Source: Prochlorococcus marinus str. MIT 9401
Lineage (GTDB): Bacteria; Cyanobacteriota; Cyanobacteriia; PCC-6307; Cyanobiaceae
DNA: 64,000 bases
Direction: 5' to 3'
NCBI RefSeq assembly: GCF_000760095.1
Contig: NZ_JNAR01000001.1
Span: 31,835 to 95,834, forward strand
Part shown: positions 1-9,916 of the stretch, one piece after another
Layout: each line of letters opens with the position of its first letter
How positions within the stretch are numbered: position 1 is the first letter of the stretch
Made by a program: the position numbers and the translations under genes
Notes under the pieces: generated by a model
Told to the model about the DNA's origin: nothing
Seen by the model: only the letters and a program-made list of their open reading frames with translations
The model's database searches: none

Positions 1-91
1 CACTTCCAATTGATGTAGTAATAGGCACAATATTTTTGTTCGGGCTATTGTGATCAATCTTTTGTTTTAAAAATGATTTTTTTCCTTCCAT
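1..91 (-). CDS. lysA: Diaminopimelate decarboxylase, N-terminus only (probable)
   Basis: An open frame on the minus strand starts at the ATG whose complement is at 89-91 and runs off the left edge of the window. Its 30 codons begin MEGKKSFLKQKIDHN and continue into NIVPITTSIGS. I recall this as the start of Prochlorococcus LysA, the last enzyme of lysine synthesis, next to rimI and clpC in that genus, but the fragment carries no catalytic motif. The call rests on recalled N-terminal similarity and gene order. It is transcribed divergently from rimI. Confidence 0.5.
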   Translation of the reverse strand, partial: MEGKKSFLKQKIDHNSPNKNIVPITTSIGS

Positions 92-180
92 GAGAGAGTC
101 TTTAAAAAAAGTTATGCTAAAACTGTCATTTTATTATGACTTTAAAATTAAAATTTTTATAATACTTTTTTTATTATAAG

Positions 181-621
181 ATGATATCCATTAAACAAAT
201 TAACGATAAAGATATTGATTTATGTTATGAATTAGATTCAAAAACTCTTTCGCTATGGAGCAAAAAACAATGGGCTGAAGAATTCAAAAAAAAAGGCATA
301 AAAGTTTTTGGATTATTACTTTCTGATTTTTTAGTGGGAATTTGCGTTTTACATGTTGTTCTTGATGAAGCGCAAATAAATTTTTTTGTAGTAAAACAGA
401 AATATAGAAAAAAAGGTTTTGGAACTCAACTTATGAGTTATTTAATAAAACACTGTGAAGAATTTAAGATAAATAAGTTGTATTTAGAAGTTTCGCATAA
501 TAACTCAATTGCTGAGAAATTTTATAGTAGCTTCGATTTTTCCACTGTTGGGATTAGGAGAAATTATTACAAAGACGGTTCAGATGCTCTCTTAAAAGAA
601 AAAAAATTAACAAGTAAATAA
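181..621 (+). CDS. rimI: GNAT-family ribosomal-protein-alanine acetyltransferase RimI
   Basis: A 146-residue single-domain GNAT acetyltransferase, the normal RimI length. The acetyl-CoA pyrophosphate loop is visible as KYRKKGFGT around residues 74-82, followed by the helix that family members use for cofactor binding. The C-terminal part (NNSIAEKFYSSFDF, then RRNYY at 126-130) matches the RimI pattern in which a Tyr near the end acts as the general acid. RimI acetylates the N-terminal alanine of ribosomal protein S18 in enterobacteria; the cyanobacterial substrate is inferred. The ATG follows an AT-rich leader without a clear Shine-Dalgarno sequence, which is common in this window. Confidence 0.8.
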   Translation: MISIKQINDKDIDLCYELDSKTLSLWSKKQWAEEFKKKGIKVFGLLLSDFLVGICVLHVVLDEAQINFFVVKQKYRKKGFGTQLMSYLIKHCEEFKINKLYLEVSHNNSIAEKFYSSFDFSTVGIRRNYYKDGSDALLKEKKLTSK

Positions 622-801
622 TTAAAAAAAACTAATTGTTCGGATAACCAGAATGCTTGAAATTACTATAATTTATTGCTATATCATTAAAAAAGTTAAA
701 TTTAATTCAATAAAATATGCTTTTGGGTATTCACAAAAGCTCATTCTGAACACAAAATTGGCATATTACTGGTAGGTTATTAGTAGGAATTTAATCTTCT
801 A

Positions 802-3330
802 ATGTTTGAAAGATTTACAGAAAAGGCTATAAAGGTCATCATGCTTGCTCAAGAGGAAGCTAGAAGACTCGGTCATAATTTCGTTGGAACTGAACAAATT
901 CTACTTGGTTTAATTGGAGAAGGTACTGGTGTAGCAGCAAAAGTTCTTAAATCACTTGGGGTTAATTTAAAGGATTCAAGAATTGAAGTTGAAAAAATAA
1001 TAGGTAGAGGTTCTGGTTTTGTAGCTGTAGAAATACCTTTTACTCCTAGGGCAAAAAGAGTTTTAGAATTATCACTTGAAGAAGCTCGTCAATTAGGTCA
1101 CAATTATATAGGAACTGAACATCTTTTACTAGGGTTAATAAGAGAAGGTGAGGGTGTAGCTGCCAGGGTTCTAGAAAATCTTAGTATTGATCTTTCAAAA
1201 GTAAGAACTCAGGTCATTAGGATGTTAGGTGAAACAGCCGAAGTGGGTAGTGGAGCTAATTCAAATAAGGGGAACTTAAAAACTGCTACTCTTGATGAAT
1301 TTGGAACAAATTTAACAAAGTTAGCTAGTGAATCAAAACTTGATCCAGTAGTTGGTCGTTATGAAGAAATAGATCGTGTAGTTCAAATATTAGGTAGAAG
1401 GACTAAAAACAATCCAGTTCTTATTGGAGAACCTGGAGTAGGTAAAACAGCTATTGCAGAGGGTTTAGCCCAAAGGATACAACTAGGAGATATTCCCGAT
1501 ATACTTGAAGATAAAAGAGTGCTAACTCTTGATATTGGTCTTTTGGTTGCTGGCACAAAATACAGAGGAGAATTTGAAGAGAGATTAAAAAAGATAATGG
1601 AAGAAATTAAATCTGCTGGTAATGTAATCCTTGTTATTGATGAAGTTCATACATTAATAGGTGCTGGAGCTGCCGAAGGTGCTATAGACGCAGCTAATAT
1701 TCTTAAGCCAGCATTGGCTCGAGGAGAACTCCAATGTATTGGAGCAACAACACTTGATGAATATAGAAAACATATTGAGAGAGATGCTGCTCTAGAAAGA
1801 AGATTCCAACCTGTTATGGTTGGAGAACCATCTATTGAAGATACAATCGAAATTTTAAAAGGTCTTAGGGAACGTTATGAACAACATCATCGTCTTAAAA
1901 TTACTGATGATGCTTTAGAAGCGGCGGCTCACTTGGGTGACCGCTATATATCAGATAGGTTTTTGCCTGATAAGGCTATTGACCTTATTGATGAGGCCGG
2001 AAGTAGAGTTCGCTTAATAAACTCTAAACTTCCTCCTGAAGCTAAGCAGATAGATAAAGAATTAAGACAAGTTCAAAAACAGAAAGAAGAATCTGTAAGA
2101 GATCAAAACTTTGATCAAGCTGGCCAGTTAAGAGAGAAAGAAATTGAATTATCTGCCAAAATTAAAGAAGTTCTTGAAAATAAAAAAGAATCTACCGTTG
2201 AGGATGAATCTAGTGTTGATGCAACTTTGGTAAAAGATGATCCAAAACTTTTACAAAATCCTATGGTTAAAGAAGAGGATGTGGCACATATTGTTGCATC
2301 TTGGACCGGTGTACCTGTTCAAAAATTAACTGAAACAGAATCAGTAAAACTTCTTAACATGGAGGAAACTCTTCACCAAAGATTAATTGGACAAGATGAA
2401 GCTGTAAAAGCAGTTTCTAAAGCTATAAGAAGAGCAAGAGTTGGTTTAAAAAATCCTAATAGGCCTATCGCAAGTTTCATCTTTTCGGGCCCCACTGGAG
2501 TTGGTAAAACTGAATTGACTAAATCGTTAGCTTCATATTTTTTCGGTAGTGAGGAAGCAATGATCAGATTAGATATGTCAGAATTTATGGAAAGACATAC
2601 TGTTAGTAAACTGATTGGTTCTCCTCCGGGATATGTTGGCTTTAATGAAGGAGGTCAACTTACCGAAGCCGTCAGGAGAAGACCTTATACAGTTGTTTTA
2701 TTTGATGAAGTAGAAAAAGCTCATCCAGATGTATTCAATTTATTACTGCAACTTCTTGAGGATGGCAGATTAACAGATTCCAAGGGAAGAACTGTTGATT
2801 TCAAAAATACTTTGTTAATAATGACTTCTAACATTGGTTCAAAAGTGATTGAGAAAGGTGGTGGTGGTTTAGGATTTGAGTTTTCTGGGGACTCTGTTGA
2901 AGACAGCCAATATAATAGAATCAAATCTTTAGTTAATGAAGAATTAAAGCAATATTTCAGACCTGAGTTTTTAAATAGACTTGATGAAATCATAGTATTT
3001 AGGCAACTATCTAAAAATGAGGTTAAAGATATTGCTGAAATAATGTTGCATGAGGTTTTTGCAAGATTACAAGATAAGGGAATTAAATTAAGTGTAACTG
3101 ATGCTTTCAAAGAAAGACTTGTTGAAGAGGGCTACAATCCTTCATATGGAGCCAGACCTTTAAGAAGGGCTGTTATGCGTTTATTAGAAGATAGTTTAGC
3201 TGAAGAAGTTCTCTCAGGCAGAATAAAAGATGGAGATAAGGCATTAGTTGACATAGATGATAATAAAAAAGTCACAATTAATATCTCTTCGGAAGAATCA
3301 CCTCAGGAATTAGCAAGCGCTAATTTCTAG
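802..3330 (+). CDS. clpC: ATP-dependent Clp protease ATPase subunit ClpC (Hsp100)
   Basis: An 842-residue class I Hsp100 unfoldase of full cyanobacterial/plastid ClpC length. Two Clp-N repeats occupy residues 1-145 ([13 protein letters not shown], then a second copy beginning [12 protein letters not shown]). The first AAA+ module has Walker A GEPGVGKT near residue 208 and Walker [10 protein letters not shown] near 275. A UVR-type coiled-coil middle segment lies around 430-455. The second AAA+ module has GPTGVGKTE near 563, followed by the conserved arginine-finger and C-terminal D2-small domains. It feeds substrates to ClpP/ClpR and is essential in cyanobacteria. It stands alone with a 180-base leader and is followed 13 bases later by an unrelated dehydrogenase. 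Confidence 0.97.
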   Translation: MFERFTEKAIKVIMLAQEEARRLGHNFVGTEQILLGLIGEGTGVAAKVLKSLGVNLKDSRIEVEKIIGRGSGFVAVEIPFTPRAKRVLELSLEEARQLGHNYIGTEHLLLGLIREGEGVAARVLENLSIDLSKVRTQVIRMLGETAEVGSGANSNKGNLKTATLDEFGTNLTKLASESKLDPVVGRYEEIDRVVQILGRRTKNNPVLIGEPGVGKTAIAEGLAQRIQLGDIPDILEDKRVLTLDIGLLVAGTKYRGEFEERLKKIMEEIKSAGNVILVIDEVHTLIGAGAAEGAIDAANILKPALARGELQCIGATTLDEYRKHIERDAALERRFQPVMVGEPSIEDTIEILKGLRERYEQHHRLKITDDALEAAAHLGDRYISDRFLPDKAIDLIDEAGSRVRLINSKLPPEAKQIDKELRQVQKQKEESVRDQNFDQAGQLREKEIELSAKIKEVLENKKESTVEDESSVDATLVKDDPKLLQNPMVKEEDVAHIVASWTGVPVQKLTETESVKLLNMEETLHQRLIGQDEAVKAVSKAIRRARVGLKNPNRPIASFIFSGPTGVGKTELTKSLASYFFGSEEAMIRLDMSEFMERHTVSKLIGSPPGYVGFNEGGQLTEAVRRRPYTVVLFDEVEKAHPDVFNLLLQLLEDGRLTDSKGRTVDFKNTLLIMTSNIGSKVIEKGGGGLGFEFSGDSVEDSQYNRIKSLVNEELKQYFRPEFLNRLDEIIVFRQLSKNEVKDIAEIMLHEVFARLQDKGIKLSVTDAFKERLVEEGYNPSYGARPLRRAVMRLLEDSLAEEVLSGRIKDGDKALVDIDDNKKVTINISSEESPQELASANF

Positions 3331-3343
3331 CAATTACTTAAAT

Positions 3344-4435
3344 ATGCAGTCGATCTCTCCAGAAACTATATTTAGGGGAAACTTTGCATGGGAAAAATCT
3401 CTACCTCATATTTCTAAATTAACTCAGTGCCCATTAATTTTAGGTAGAGGGGTTAATACTAGTAACCTTAAAAACAAAATCTCTTCTGATTTAAAAAATC
3501 AAAATCTTGATGTCAATTCTGCCAATTTACAATTTGATTGTTGTTATGAAGATATTTCAAGAATTAAGAATATCATTTTAAAGAATAATCATGATTCCGT
3601 TATCGCAGCTGGAGGTGGCAAAGTTCTTGACTCCGGGAAATATATTGCAGACTTGCTTAATATCCCCTGCATCACAGTCCCTCTTAGTGCCTCTACATGT
3701 GCAGGTTGGACAGCATTATCAAATATATATACAAAAAATGGACAATTCATAAAAGATGTTGCACTAGGGTCTTGTCCAAAAATCCTAGTTTTTGATCATA
3801 AATTTATCCAAACAGCTCCATCAAGAACACTTGCAAGTGGAATAGCGGATGCTTTGGCAAAATGGTATGAATCCTCAATAACAAGTTCAACAATTGAAGA
3901 TGGTCTTGTTCAACAAGCTATTCAGATATCGAGAGTTTTAAGAGATCAACTTTTAATTGATGGAAAAAAAGCATTTAAGGGTGAATTTGAAAATAATATT
4001 TCTTGGCGAAATACTGTAGAAGCATGCGGACTTACAGCAGGATTAGTAGGTGGTATTGGTGGAGAAAAATGTAGGACTGCAGCCGCACATGCTATTCATA
4101 ACGCAATTACTCAGATAATTACCCCAAATAAATTTTTACATGGTGAGATTGTGGGTGTTGGCTTACTACTGCAATTAAGACTAGAAGAAATGAAAAATAA
4201 TAATAAATTAGCTGATCAATTAATTAAACAATTGTTAGTACTTATGAAAGAATTGAATTTGCCAACTACTATTGCACAACTTGGGATAAATGTTTTTGAA
4301 AATAATAATTTAGAGAAAATTGCTAATTTTACTTGTCGAGAAAAATCAGAAATTCACTTCTTGCCTTTTGAAATTAATAAACAGGATATGATTGAGCTTA
4401 TTGCAAATTTTGAACTACAAAAAATAAAACTTTAA
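3344..4435 (+). CDS. Iron-type (glycerol dehydrogenase-like) alcohol dehydrogenase
   Basis: A 363-residue member of the Fe-dependent / glycerol dehydrogenase superfamily. The NAD-binding glycine-rich motif AAGGGKVLDSGK is at about 88-99. The metal-site signatures follow in order: ADALAKWYE near 170, AAAHAIHNAI near 250 and LHGEIVGVG near 270, so an aspartate and two histidines are present for the metal. The substrate cannot be told from sequence; glycerol, glycerol-1-phosphate and other polyols are all handled in this family. It begins 13 bases after clpC and is followed after 8 bases by an alpha/beta hydrolase, suggesting a two-gene unit. Confidence 0.75.
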   Translation: MQSISPETIFRGNFAWEKSLPHISKLTQCPLILGRGVNTSNLKNKISSDLKNQNLDVNSANLQFDCCYEDISRIKNIILKNNHDSVIAAGGGKVLDSGKYIADLLNIPCITVPLSASTCAGWTALSNIYTKNGQFIKDVALGSCPKILVFDHKFIQTAPSRTLASGIADALAKWYESSITSSTIEDGLVQQAIQISRVLRDQLLIDGKKAFKGEFENNISWRNTVEACGLTAGLVGGIGGEKCRTAAAHAIHNAITQIITPNKFLHGEIVGVGLLLQLRLEEMKNNNKLADQLIKQLLVLMKELNLPTTIAQLGINVFENNNLEKIANFTCREKSEIHFLPFEINKQDMIELIANFELQKIKL

Positions 4436-4443
4436 TTATTTTT

Positions 4444-5343
4444 TTGACTAAAACAAATTTCGAACAATTAAGTGAATCAAATATTGATTTTTTTGAAAGT
4501 GCCAAAAAGTCATTGTTAGACCCGCTAGGTATTAATTTGGCAAATGATGTTAAGTGGATCAAACTCAATGAGAATTGGAATTCATTGAAATTTCCTGTTG
4601 TTGTTGGAGGAAAAGGTCCACCTATCCTTCTACTGCATGGCTTTGATAGTAGTTTTTTAGAGTTTAGGAGGATATATCAATCATTAAAAAGAAATTTCCA
4701 AGTAATTATCCCTGACTTGTTAGGTTTTGGTTTTAGTCCAAGGTGTGCAACAGATGAATACAATCCTTCGAGAATAATTTCATTTTTAATTGATATTCTT
4801 AAGAACTTAAAAATAACAAATAATCTAAAAATTATTGGTGCCTCTATGGGAGGCTCAACAGCTTTAAAACTTTCTTTTGAAATCACTGATTCTGTTGATA
4901 AAATTATCCTCTTATCTCCCGCTGGATTGTACGGAGAACCTAAAAGTATCCCTTTCCCTCTTAACCAAATTGGGGCTTTTTTTCTTGGATTGCCACAAGT
5001 TAGAAAAAGTCTTTGCAGGCAAGCATTTGCTTTCCCAGATGAATGTGTTGGTGAAATGGAAGAGCAAATTGCTTCAATTCATTTGGGTTGTAAGGGATGG
5101 AGGAATTCACTTGCATCGTTTGCAAAAAGTGGCGGGTTTGCTGGAACACATAAATATATTAAAAATATTCCAATTAAAGCAGTATGTGGAGAAAATGATC
5201 GCATTCTTGGAAAAAATGAGATTAAAAATATAAGAAAAATTGATAAATTAAATTTAGTAGAGTTACAAAATTGTGGTCATCTTCCGCATGTAGATTTACC
5301 ATCATTAACTAGCAAAATTATCGAAGATTATTTTTTGTTATAA
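4444..5343 (+). CDS. Alpha/beta-fold hydrolase
   Basis: A 299-residue alpha/beta hydrolase. The oxyanion-side motif LLHGFDSS sits near residue 63, the nucleophile elbow GASMGGS near 135, and the C-terminal histidine in NCGHLPHVD near 279; an acidic residue in GENDRILG supplies the third triad member. The most plausible start is a TTG at 4444 directly after the preceding stop. The next in-frame ATG would delete the first strand. The family includes esterases, haloperoxidase-like enzymes and plastid pheophytinase-like proteins, so the substrate is open. Confidence 0.75.
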   Translation: MTKTNFEQLSESNIDFFESAKKSLLDPLGINLANDVKWIKLNENWNSLKFPVVVGGKGPPILLLHGFDSSFLEFRRIYQSLKRNFQVIIPDLLGFGFSPRCATDEYNPSRIISFLIDILKNLKITNNLKIIGASMGGSTALKLSFEITDSVDKIILLSPAGLYGEPKSIPFPLNQIGAFFLGLPQVRKSLCRQAFAFPDECVGEMEEQIASIHLGCKGWRNSLASFAKSGGFAGTHKYIKNIPIKAVCGENDRILGKNEIKNIRKIDKLNLVELQNCGHLPHVDLPSLTSKIIEDYFLL

Positions 5344-5355
5344 AAAATTTCGTAA

Positions 5356-6213
5356 TTAATTAAGATATTTAAGAATAATAAAAATGTAATACAAAACAGA
5401 TGGAGTAAAAATGTAGCTATCAATTCTGTCCAAGATACCTCCATGACCCGGCAAAAAAGTTCCGGAGTCTTTAATTTTTGCATCTCTCTTCATCATTGAT
5501 TCAATTAAATCTCCAACTAATGCCATAAGAGAAATTAAAGTCCCATATAAAATCCCAATTTGTAATGGATTTTCCCAATTTAGTAAAAATGCGAAAAATA
5601 TTGCTAATAAAATTGAAAAGGATATTCCTCCAATTAAACCTTCTATAGTTTTGCTCGGAGATATTGGAGAAAGAGATTTTTTACCAAATGATTTTCCAAT
5701 AAAATAAGAACCAATATCACTAGCTACAATTAAAAGACAAGAAGTTAATGTTAGTTGAAGACCTGTGGTATTTGATAAGTTTTCAAACGAAATAAAATCT
5801 TGATTGGAACTTATTATTACTGACTCTAATCCTCTTAACTTTATCCAGTAACTTGGCAAAAAACCTAAATAGAATAAACCAAAAATAGAAGCTGCAATAT
5901 CTGAAATTGTCCCAGGCTTTGGTTGCAATAGTAACCAAGTGCATATCCCAACTGAACAAATAGGCAAAATTGAATTTGATATTTCTCCTTCAAGGAAACC
6001 TATGGTCTCAAGATAAGTAGAGATTATAATGACGAAAGATGAAAATAAGGTTGTTTTTGTGGCAGGTTTAATTCCTTTAAATTCTGCCATTCTAAAAAAT
6101 TCTAATAATGCTAAATAAGTAAGCATTGCTGTTGCTAAAGTAAAAAACCACCCCCCCAACAAAACAACAATTAAACCAAATATTCCTATTAGTAATCCAC
6201 TTCTCAATCTCAT
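5356..6213 (-). CDS. cdsA: Phosphatidate cytidylyltransferase (CDP-diglyceride synthase)
   Basis: A 285-residue polytopic membrane enzyme that makes CDP-diacylglycerol from phosphatidate and CTP, the branch point to phosphatidylglycerol. The family signature is complete near the C-terminus: MMKRDAKIKDSG followed by PGHGGILDRIDS, with the catalytic KR..KD..G and HGG..DR.D residues intact. At least six hydrophobic segments precede it. The gene converges with the alpha/beta hydrolase (12 bases between stops) and lies 15 bases downstream of the PLP decarboxylase gene on the same strand, so the two are probably co-transcribed. Confidence 0.95.
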   Translation of the reverse strand: MRLRSGLLIGIFGLIVVLLGGWFFTLATAMLTYLALLEFFRMAEFKGIKPATKTTLFSSFVIIISTYLETIGFLEGEISNSILPICSVGICTWLLLQPKPGTISDIAASIFGLFYLGFLPSYWIKLRGLESVIISSNQDFISFENLSNTTGLQLTLTSCLLIVASDIGSYFIGKSFGKKSLSPISPSKTIEGLIGGISFSILLAIFFAFLLNWENPLQIGILYGTLISLMALVGDLIESMMKRDAKIKDSGTFLPGHGGILDRIDSYIFTPSVLYYIFIILKYLN

Positions 6214-6228
6214 ATTAAATTTCCATGA

Positions 6229-7620
6229 TTATATGACTCTAATATTAAAATTTACCAGATCTTTGTTCCATAAACTTTGATTATTTATCCAATTAAACCT
6301 ATCAATGTCAATTTTTTCTCCAGGAACTAATAAAGGTATCCCAGGAGGATAAGGACAAATAATATCTCCAGATATTTTATTTAATGATTGGGAGAAGGGA
6401 ATAATTCTAGTATCACTTCTCCAAGCAATTCCGATTTCAACTTCGGGTGTTTGAACTAATTTAAAAGGAGATTGGAGTAATTCTAAACTTTTTGATTTTT
6501 TAGAATTTAATAGTAATTTATTCCACACCTTTTCAAATATATTGAGAAAATCTTTTTGATTTGCAAATCCTAAGCAAAAAGTAAGTGTCATCATTTCAGG
6601 TAATTCAGCAATAAGACCATTTTTATAAAAAAATTTATCAGCAGTAAAACCATCAATTCCAGCCTTGGAGGTATTTAATACTATTTTTAAGGGATCTTGT
6701 GTTTCTATTAGAGGGACTTTCTTCTGGATTAACTTTTTGTAGATACTTTTTGCCTCTAAAATTCTTGTTTGATATTTTGATAAACTTTTTTTATTGAGCC
6801 AATCTTTAATTGACTCTTCACAAGATGAAAGTAATAAGGAACTTGGACTCGTGGTTTGCAACAAATTAATACTATTGATTAAATTTTGTTCATTTACTAG
6901 ATTCCCTCTGTACCAAAGTGCAGCTGTTTGAGTCAAACCATTTAGCGATTTATGCAATGAGTGAACTACTAAATCAGCTTTTGATAATAAAGCGGATTTT
7001 GGTAGATTAAGGTTCTCACAAAAAAGTAGATAAGAACCATGGGCTTCATCAACCAAAACAGGTAATTTTTTTTGATGACAAAGATCTATTAAAGGCTCTA
7101 AATCCTCTGCATACCCGTGATATGAGGGACTTACAAGAATCACACCTACAATTTTTTTTTCATCAAAATTTATTTTTTTAAATACATCGCCCAACCACTT
7201 TTTTGTTAAGGGTTTGTAATGACCAGTTTCTGATGAAACATCTAGGTCAAAGAATATTGGATGTATATTCTGCATCGCACAGATTTTTATAACACTTATA
7301 TGAACATTTCTAGGCATCAGAATATTTTCACCTGGTTTCGCAATTGCAATTATCCCTGATTGTATTAATCCAGATGCGCCATTAACTCCAAAAAAGCATC
7401 CTTTTGCCTTAAATCTTTCAGAGAATTCTCTTTGGGATTTAGCAATTAATCCTTTTTGGGATAAAGGCGAGCCAATTTCTGGTAGTTCCGGTAAGTCCCA
7501 ATAGCCGGGTGGATTTTTTAATAACTTTACTAATTTCTTGGGTAAAGCTACCCCTCTATTATGAGCGGGAAAGAAAAGTGACTTTAAAAATTTTTTAGTT
7601 AGAAAAGATGAAATGCTCAT
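6229..7620 (-). CDS. Orn/Lys/Arg decarboxylase family (fold type I, PLP)
   Basis: A 463-residue PLP enzyme of the short ornithine/lysine/arginine decarboxylase class. The cofactor lysine is in VHSLHKSLNGLTQTAAL and the PLP-nitrogen aspartate in VDEAHGSY, both diagnostic of the family. It lacks the N-terminal wing domain of inducible enterobacterial enzymes, consistent with cyanobacterial and Gram-positive short forms. Substrate choice (arginine for polyamine synthesis, or lysine) cannot be read from sequence. It is divergent from the ABC1 kinase gene with 65 bases between, and upstream of cdsA. Confidence 0.82.
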   Translation of the reverse strand: MSISSFLTKKFLKSLFFPAHNRGVALPKKLVKLLKNPPGYWDLPELPEIGSPLSQKGLIAKSQREFSERFKAKGCFFGVNGASGLIQSGIIAIAKPGENILMPRNVHISVIKICAMQNIHPIFFDLDVSSETGHYKPLTKKWLGDVFKKINFDEKKIVGVILVSPSYHGYAEDLEPLIDLCHQKKLPVLVDEAHGSYLLFCENLNLPKSALLSKADLVVHSLHKSLNGLTQTAALWYRGNLVNEQNLINSINLLQTTSPSSLLLSSCEESIKDWLNKKSLSKYQTRILEAKSIYKKLIQKKVPLIETQDPLKIVLNTSKAGIDGFTADKFFYKNGLIAELPEMMTLTFCLGFANQKDFLNIFEKVWNKLLLNSKKSKSLELLQSPFKLVQTPEVEIGIAWRSDTRIIPFSQSLNKISGDIICPYPPGIPLLVPGEKIDIDRFNWINNQSLWNKDLVNFNIRVI

Positions 7621-7685
7621 AAAGTATTATTGACACATATAGAATGTTTTAAAAAGAATTCTTCTTTGATATTTTTTTAACTTTA

Positions 7686-9344
7686 ATGACAAGTTCTTAT
7701 TCAAAATATTCAGCAAAAGATGACTTAATTTGGTTGATGTTGAGACCATGGGTTTTTATACCAAGAGTTTTATATATCCTTTTAACTTTTATTTTTCTTT
7801 TTTTAAGAGTACTTTTTCAAGGTAACAGTAAAAATAAAAATGTACAAAAAAACCTCTCAAAATATCTCTTCGACGTAATAACAGATTTAGGACCCTGCTT
7901 CATAAAATTAGGCCAGGCACTCTCAACCAGACCAGATCTTGTTAGACAAGATTGGCTTACAGAACTTACAAACTTACAAGATAATCTTCCAGCATTTGAT
8001 CACAAAATTGCTCTAAAAATTATTGAAGAGGAACTTGGTTCACCAGCTAATGAGTTATTTGATGAATTCCCGGATAGGCCTATTGCTTCAGCAAGCTTAG
8101 GTCAAGTATACAAAGCAAAAACAAAAGAAAATACTTATCTAGCTGTGAAAGTACAAAGGCCCAATTTATACTTTCTCATAAGAAGAGATGTTGTAATTTT
8201 ACGAGTTTTAGCAATTATTTTTTCACCTTTTTTACCACTTAATATTGGTGTTGGGATTGGTGAAATAATAGATGAATTTGGAAAAGCTCTTTTTGACGAA
8301 ATTGACTATGAAAAAGAAGGCGAAAATGCTTTGAAGTTTGCAAACCTGTTCAAAAAAAATCCTAATGTTTTTATCCCTAAATTGGAAAAACGGTACTCAT
8401 CAAAAAGGATTATCACAACCTCTTGGATTGATGGAGTTAAATTAAGAGATAAGTCTTTATTGGAGGAAAATAACTTAATACCTTCTTCTTTTATAAAAAC
8501 TTGTGTAATAAGTGGACTTCAACAATTATTTGAATATGGATATTTTCATGCAGATCCTCACCCTGGTAATATGTTTGCTCTGAAAGGAGGTAATGCGGAA
8601 AGTGGGCATTTAGCTTATGTTGATTTTGGAATGATGGATACAATTACAAATTCAGATAGACTCACTCTTATTAAGGCAATTGTTCACATAATAAATGAAG
8701 AATATTATCTTCTTGCAAAAGATTTCCAGAAATTAGGTTTTTTAACTAAAGAACAAGATCTGAAAACACTCGTAGAACCATTAAAAGAAGTTCTTGGAGG
8801 ATCTTTAGGTGCTGAGGTGGGTAACTTTAATCTAAAAAATGTAACTGATAAATTTTCAAAACTAATGTATTCTTATCCTTTTAGAGTCCCTAGCAGGTTC
8901 GCCTTAATTATAAGAGCAGTTGTTAGTCAAGAAGGTTTAGCATTGAGATTAGATCCTGAATTTAAAATTTTAAAAATCGCATATCCTTATATTGCCAAAA
9001 AACTTCTTACGGATAATTCAGATGAGATTTTAGAAATTCTTCTAGAAGTAGTTTTTGATAATAATGGTCGAATTCAATTAGAAAAAGTTCAGAGTTTACT
9101 AGATATTTTATTTAAAGACTCTGATAATATTAATTCAGATTTAATACCGGTTGCTAATGCTGGTTTGAGATTATTTATTAGTGAAAAGGGATCCGAAGTT
9201 AGAAAAAACCTTCTTTTAAGTCTTATCAAAGATGACAAATTGGAATTAACTGATGCAAAAAAACTCTTAAGTTTAATTAGAGATACATTTAGTCCCTTGA
9301 ATATTGCAAAAAGTGCAGTTCAAAATATCATCTCTACAGTTTAG
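7686..9344 (+). CDS. ABC1/UbiB-family atypical kinase
   Basis: A 552-residue ABC1 (UbiB/ADCK) family protein. The alanine-rich nucleotide loop SASLGQVYKAK and lysine in LAVKVQRP are in place, followed by the conserved HADPHPGNM catalytic segment and YVDFGMMD metal-binding motif. A hydrophobic segment near residues 25-45 suggests membrane association. In cyanobacteria and plastids these proteins influence prenylquinone and tocopherol metabolism; the exact role of this copy is unknown. Length and motif order are normal. Confidence 0.88.
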   Translation: MTSSYSKYSAKDDLIWLMLRPWVFIPRVLYILLTFIFLFLRVLFQGNSKNKNVQKNLSKYLFDVITDLGPCFIKLGQALSTRPDLVRQDWLTELTNLQDNLPAFDHKIALKIIEEELGSPANELFDEFPDRPIASASLGQVYKAKTKENTYLAVKVQRPNLYFLIRRDVVILRVLAIIFSPFLPLNIGVGIGEIIDEFGKALFDEIDYEKEGENALKFANLFKKNPNVFIPKLEKRYSSKRIITTSWIDGVKLRDKSLLEENNLIPSSFIKTCVISGLQQLFEYGYFHADPHPGNMFALKGGNAESGHLAYVDFGMMDTITNSDRLTLIKAIVHIINEEYYLLAKDFQKLGFLTKEQDLKTLVEPLKEVLGGSLGAEVGNFNLKNVTDKFSKLMYSYPFRVPSRFALIIRAVVSQEGLALRLDPEFKILKIAYPYIAKKLLTDNSDEILEILLEVVFDNNGRIQLEKVQSLLDILFKDSDNINSDLIPVANAGLRLFISEKGSEVRKNLLLSLIKDDKLELTDAKKLLSLIRDTFSPLNIAKSAVQNIISTV

Positions 9345-9417
9345 CTTTTACATTTACATCTAGTTATTAACTAATGATTTTTAATTGATTAAAATTGAAT
9401 AACGTACAAACAATATT

Positions 9418-9903
9418 TTGAAAAAATTTTTTTTATTTAATAACAAACCTAAAAAAAATAAGGATTTTAATAATGAAGTATTTGATCATTACAAAGAACT
9501 TGCGAAGTTAGTAAAAGAAGCAAGAATCCATCAAAAACTAACATTAAAAGATTTGTCACGGATTTCAAAAATTCCTGAGCAAACAATTAATGCTATTGAA
9601 AATAACAATAAAAAAATTAGACCTAAGTATCCATTTATTAGATCAATATTAATTAAATTAGAGGAATGTCTAGTATTAAAAAAAAATACATTAGTAGGAT
9701 TAGTAATTAGAGAAAAAGAAACTTCTAAGAGAGTAAAGAAAGAATTTCTGGTTAGAAAATTTGATCTTATAAATACTTGGCAAGGTAGTCTTTTATATTT
9801 TTTCTTATTAGTTCTAATTATTTTTATTTTAAAAAGATACTTTGTTTTAAACGTAAATATTTTAGAAATTCAGAATATTGAAAATAAAATTATTAATAAA
9901 TAG
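9418..9903 (+). CDS. RodZ-like HTH protein with one membrane span
   Basis: A 161-residue protein with an N-terminal Xre-type helix-turn-helix (about residues 22-70, LAKLVKEARIHQKLTLKDLSRISKIPEQTI in two parts) of the HTH_25/RodZ type. A basic linker and one strong transmembrane segment around 120-137 follow, leaving a short tail. This is the layout of RodZ, which links MreB to the membrane, but the periplasmic domain is nearly absent. Start is the TTG at 9418. It follows the ABC1 gene after 73 bases and converges with malQ. Confidence 0.65.
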   Translation: MKKFFLFNNKPKKNKDFNNEVFDHYKELAKLVKEARIHQKLTLKDLSRISKIPEQTINAIENNNKKIRPKYPFIRSILIKLEECLVLKKNTLVGLVIREKETSKRVKKEFLVRKFDLINTWQGSLLYFFLLVLIIFILKRYFVLNVNILEIQNIENKIINK

Positions 9904-9916
9904 TTTTAATATATAT

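Noticed and set aside
2721..3110. 129-codon frame on the minus strand inside clpC
   Set aside because: Fully within the well-supported clpC coding sequence and its translation lacks any domain character.
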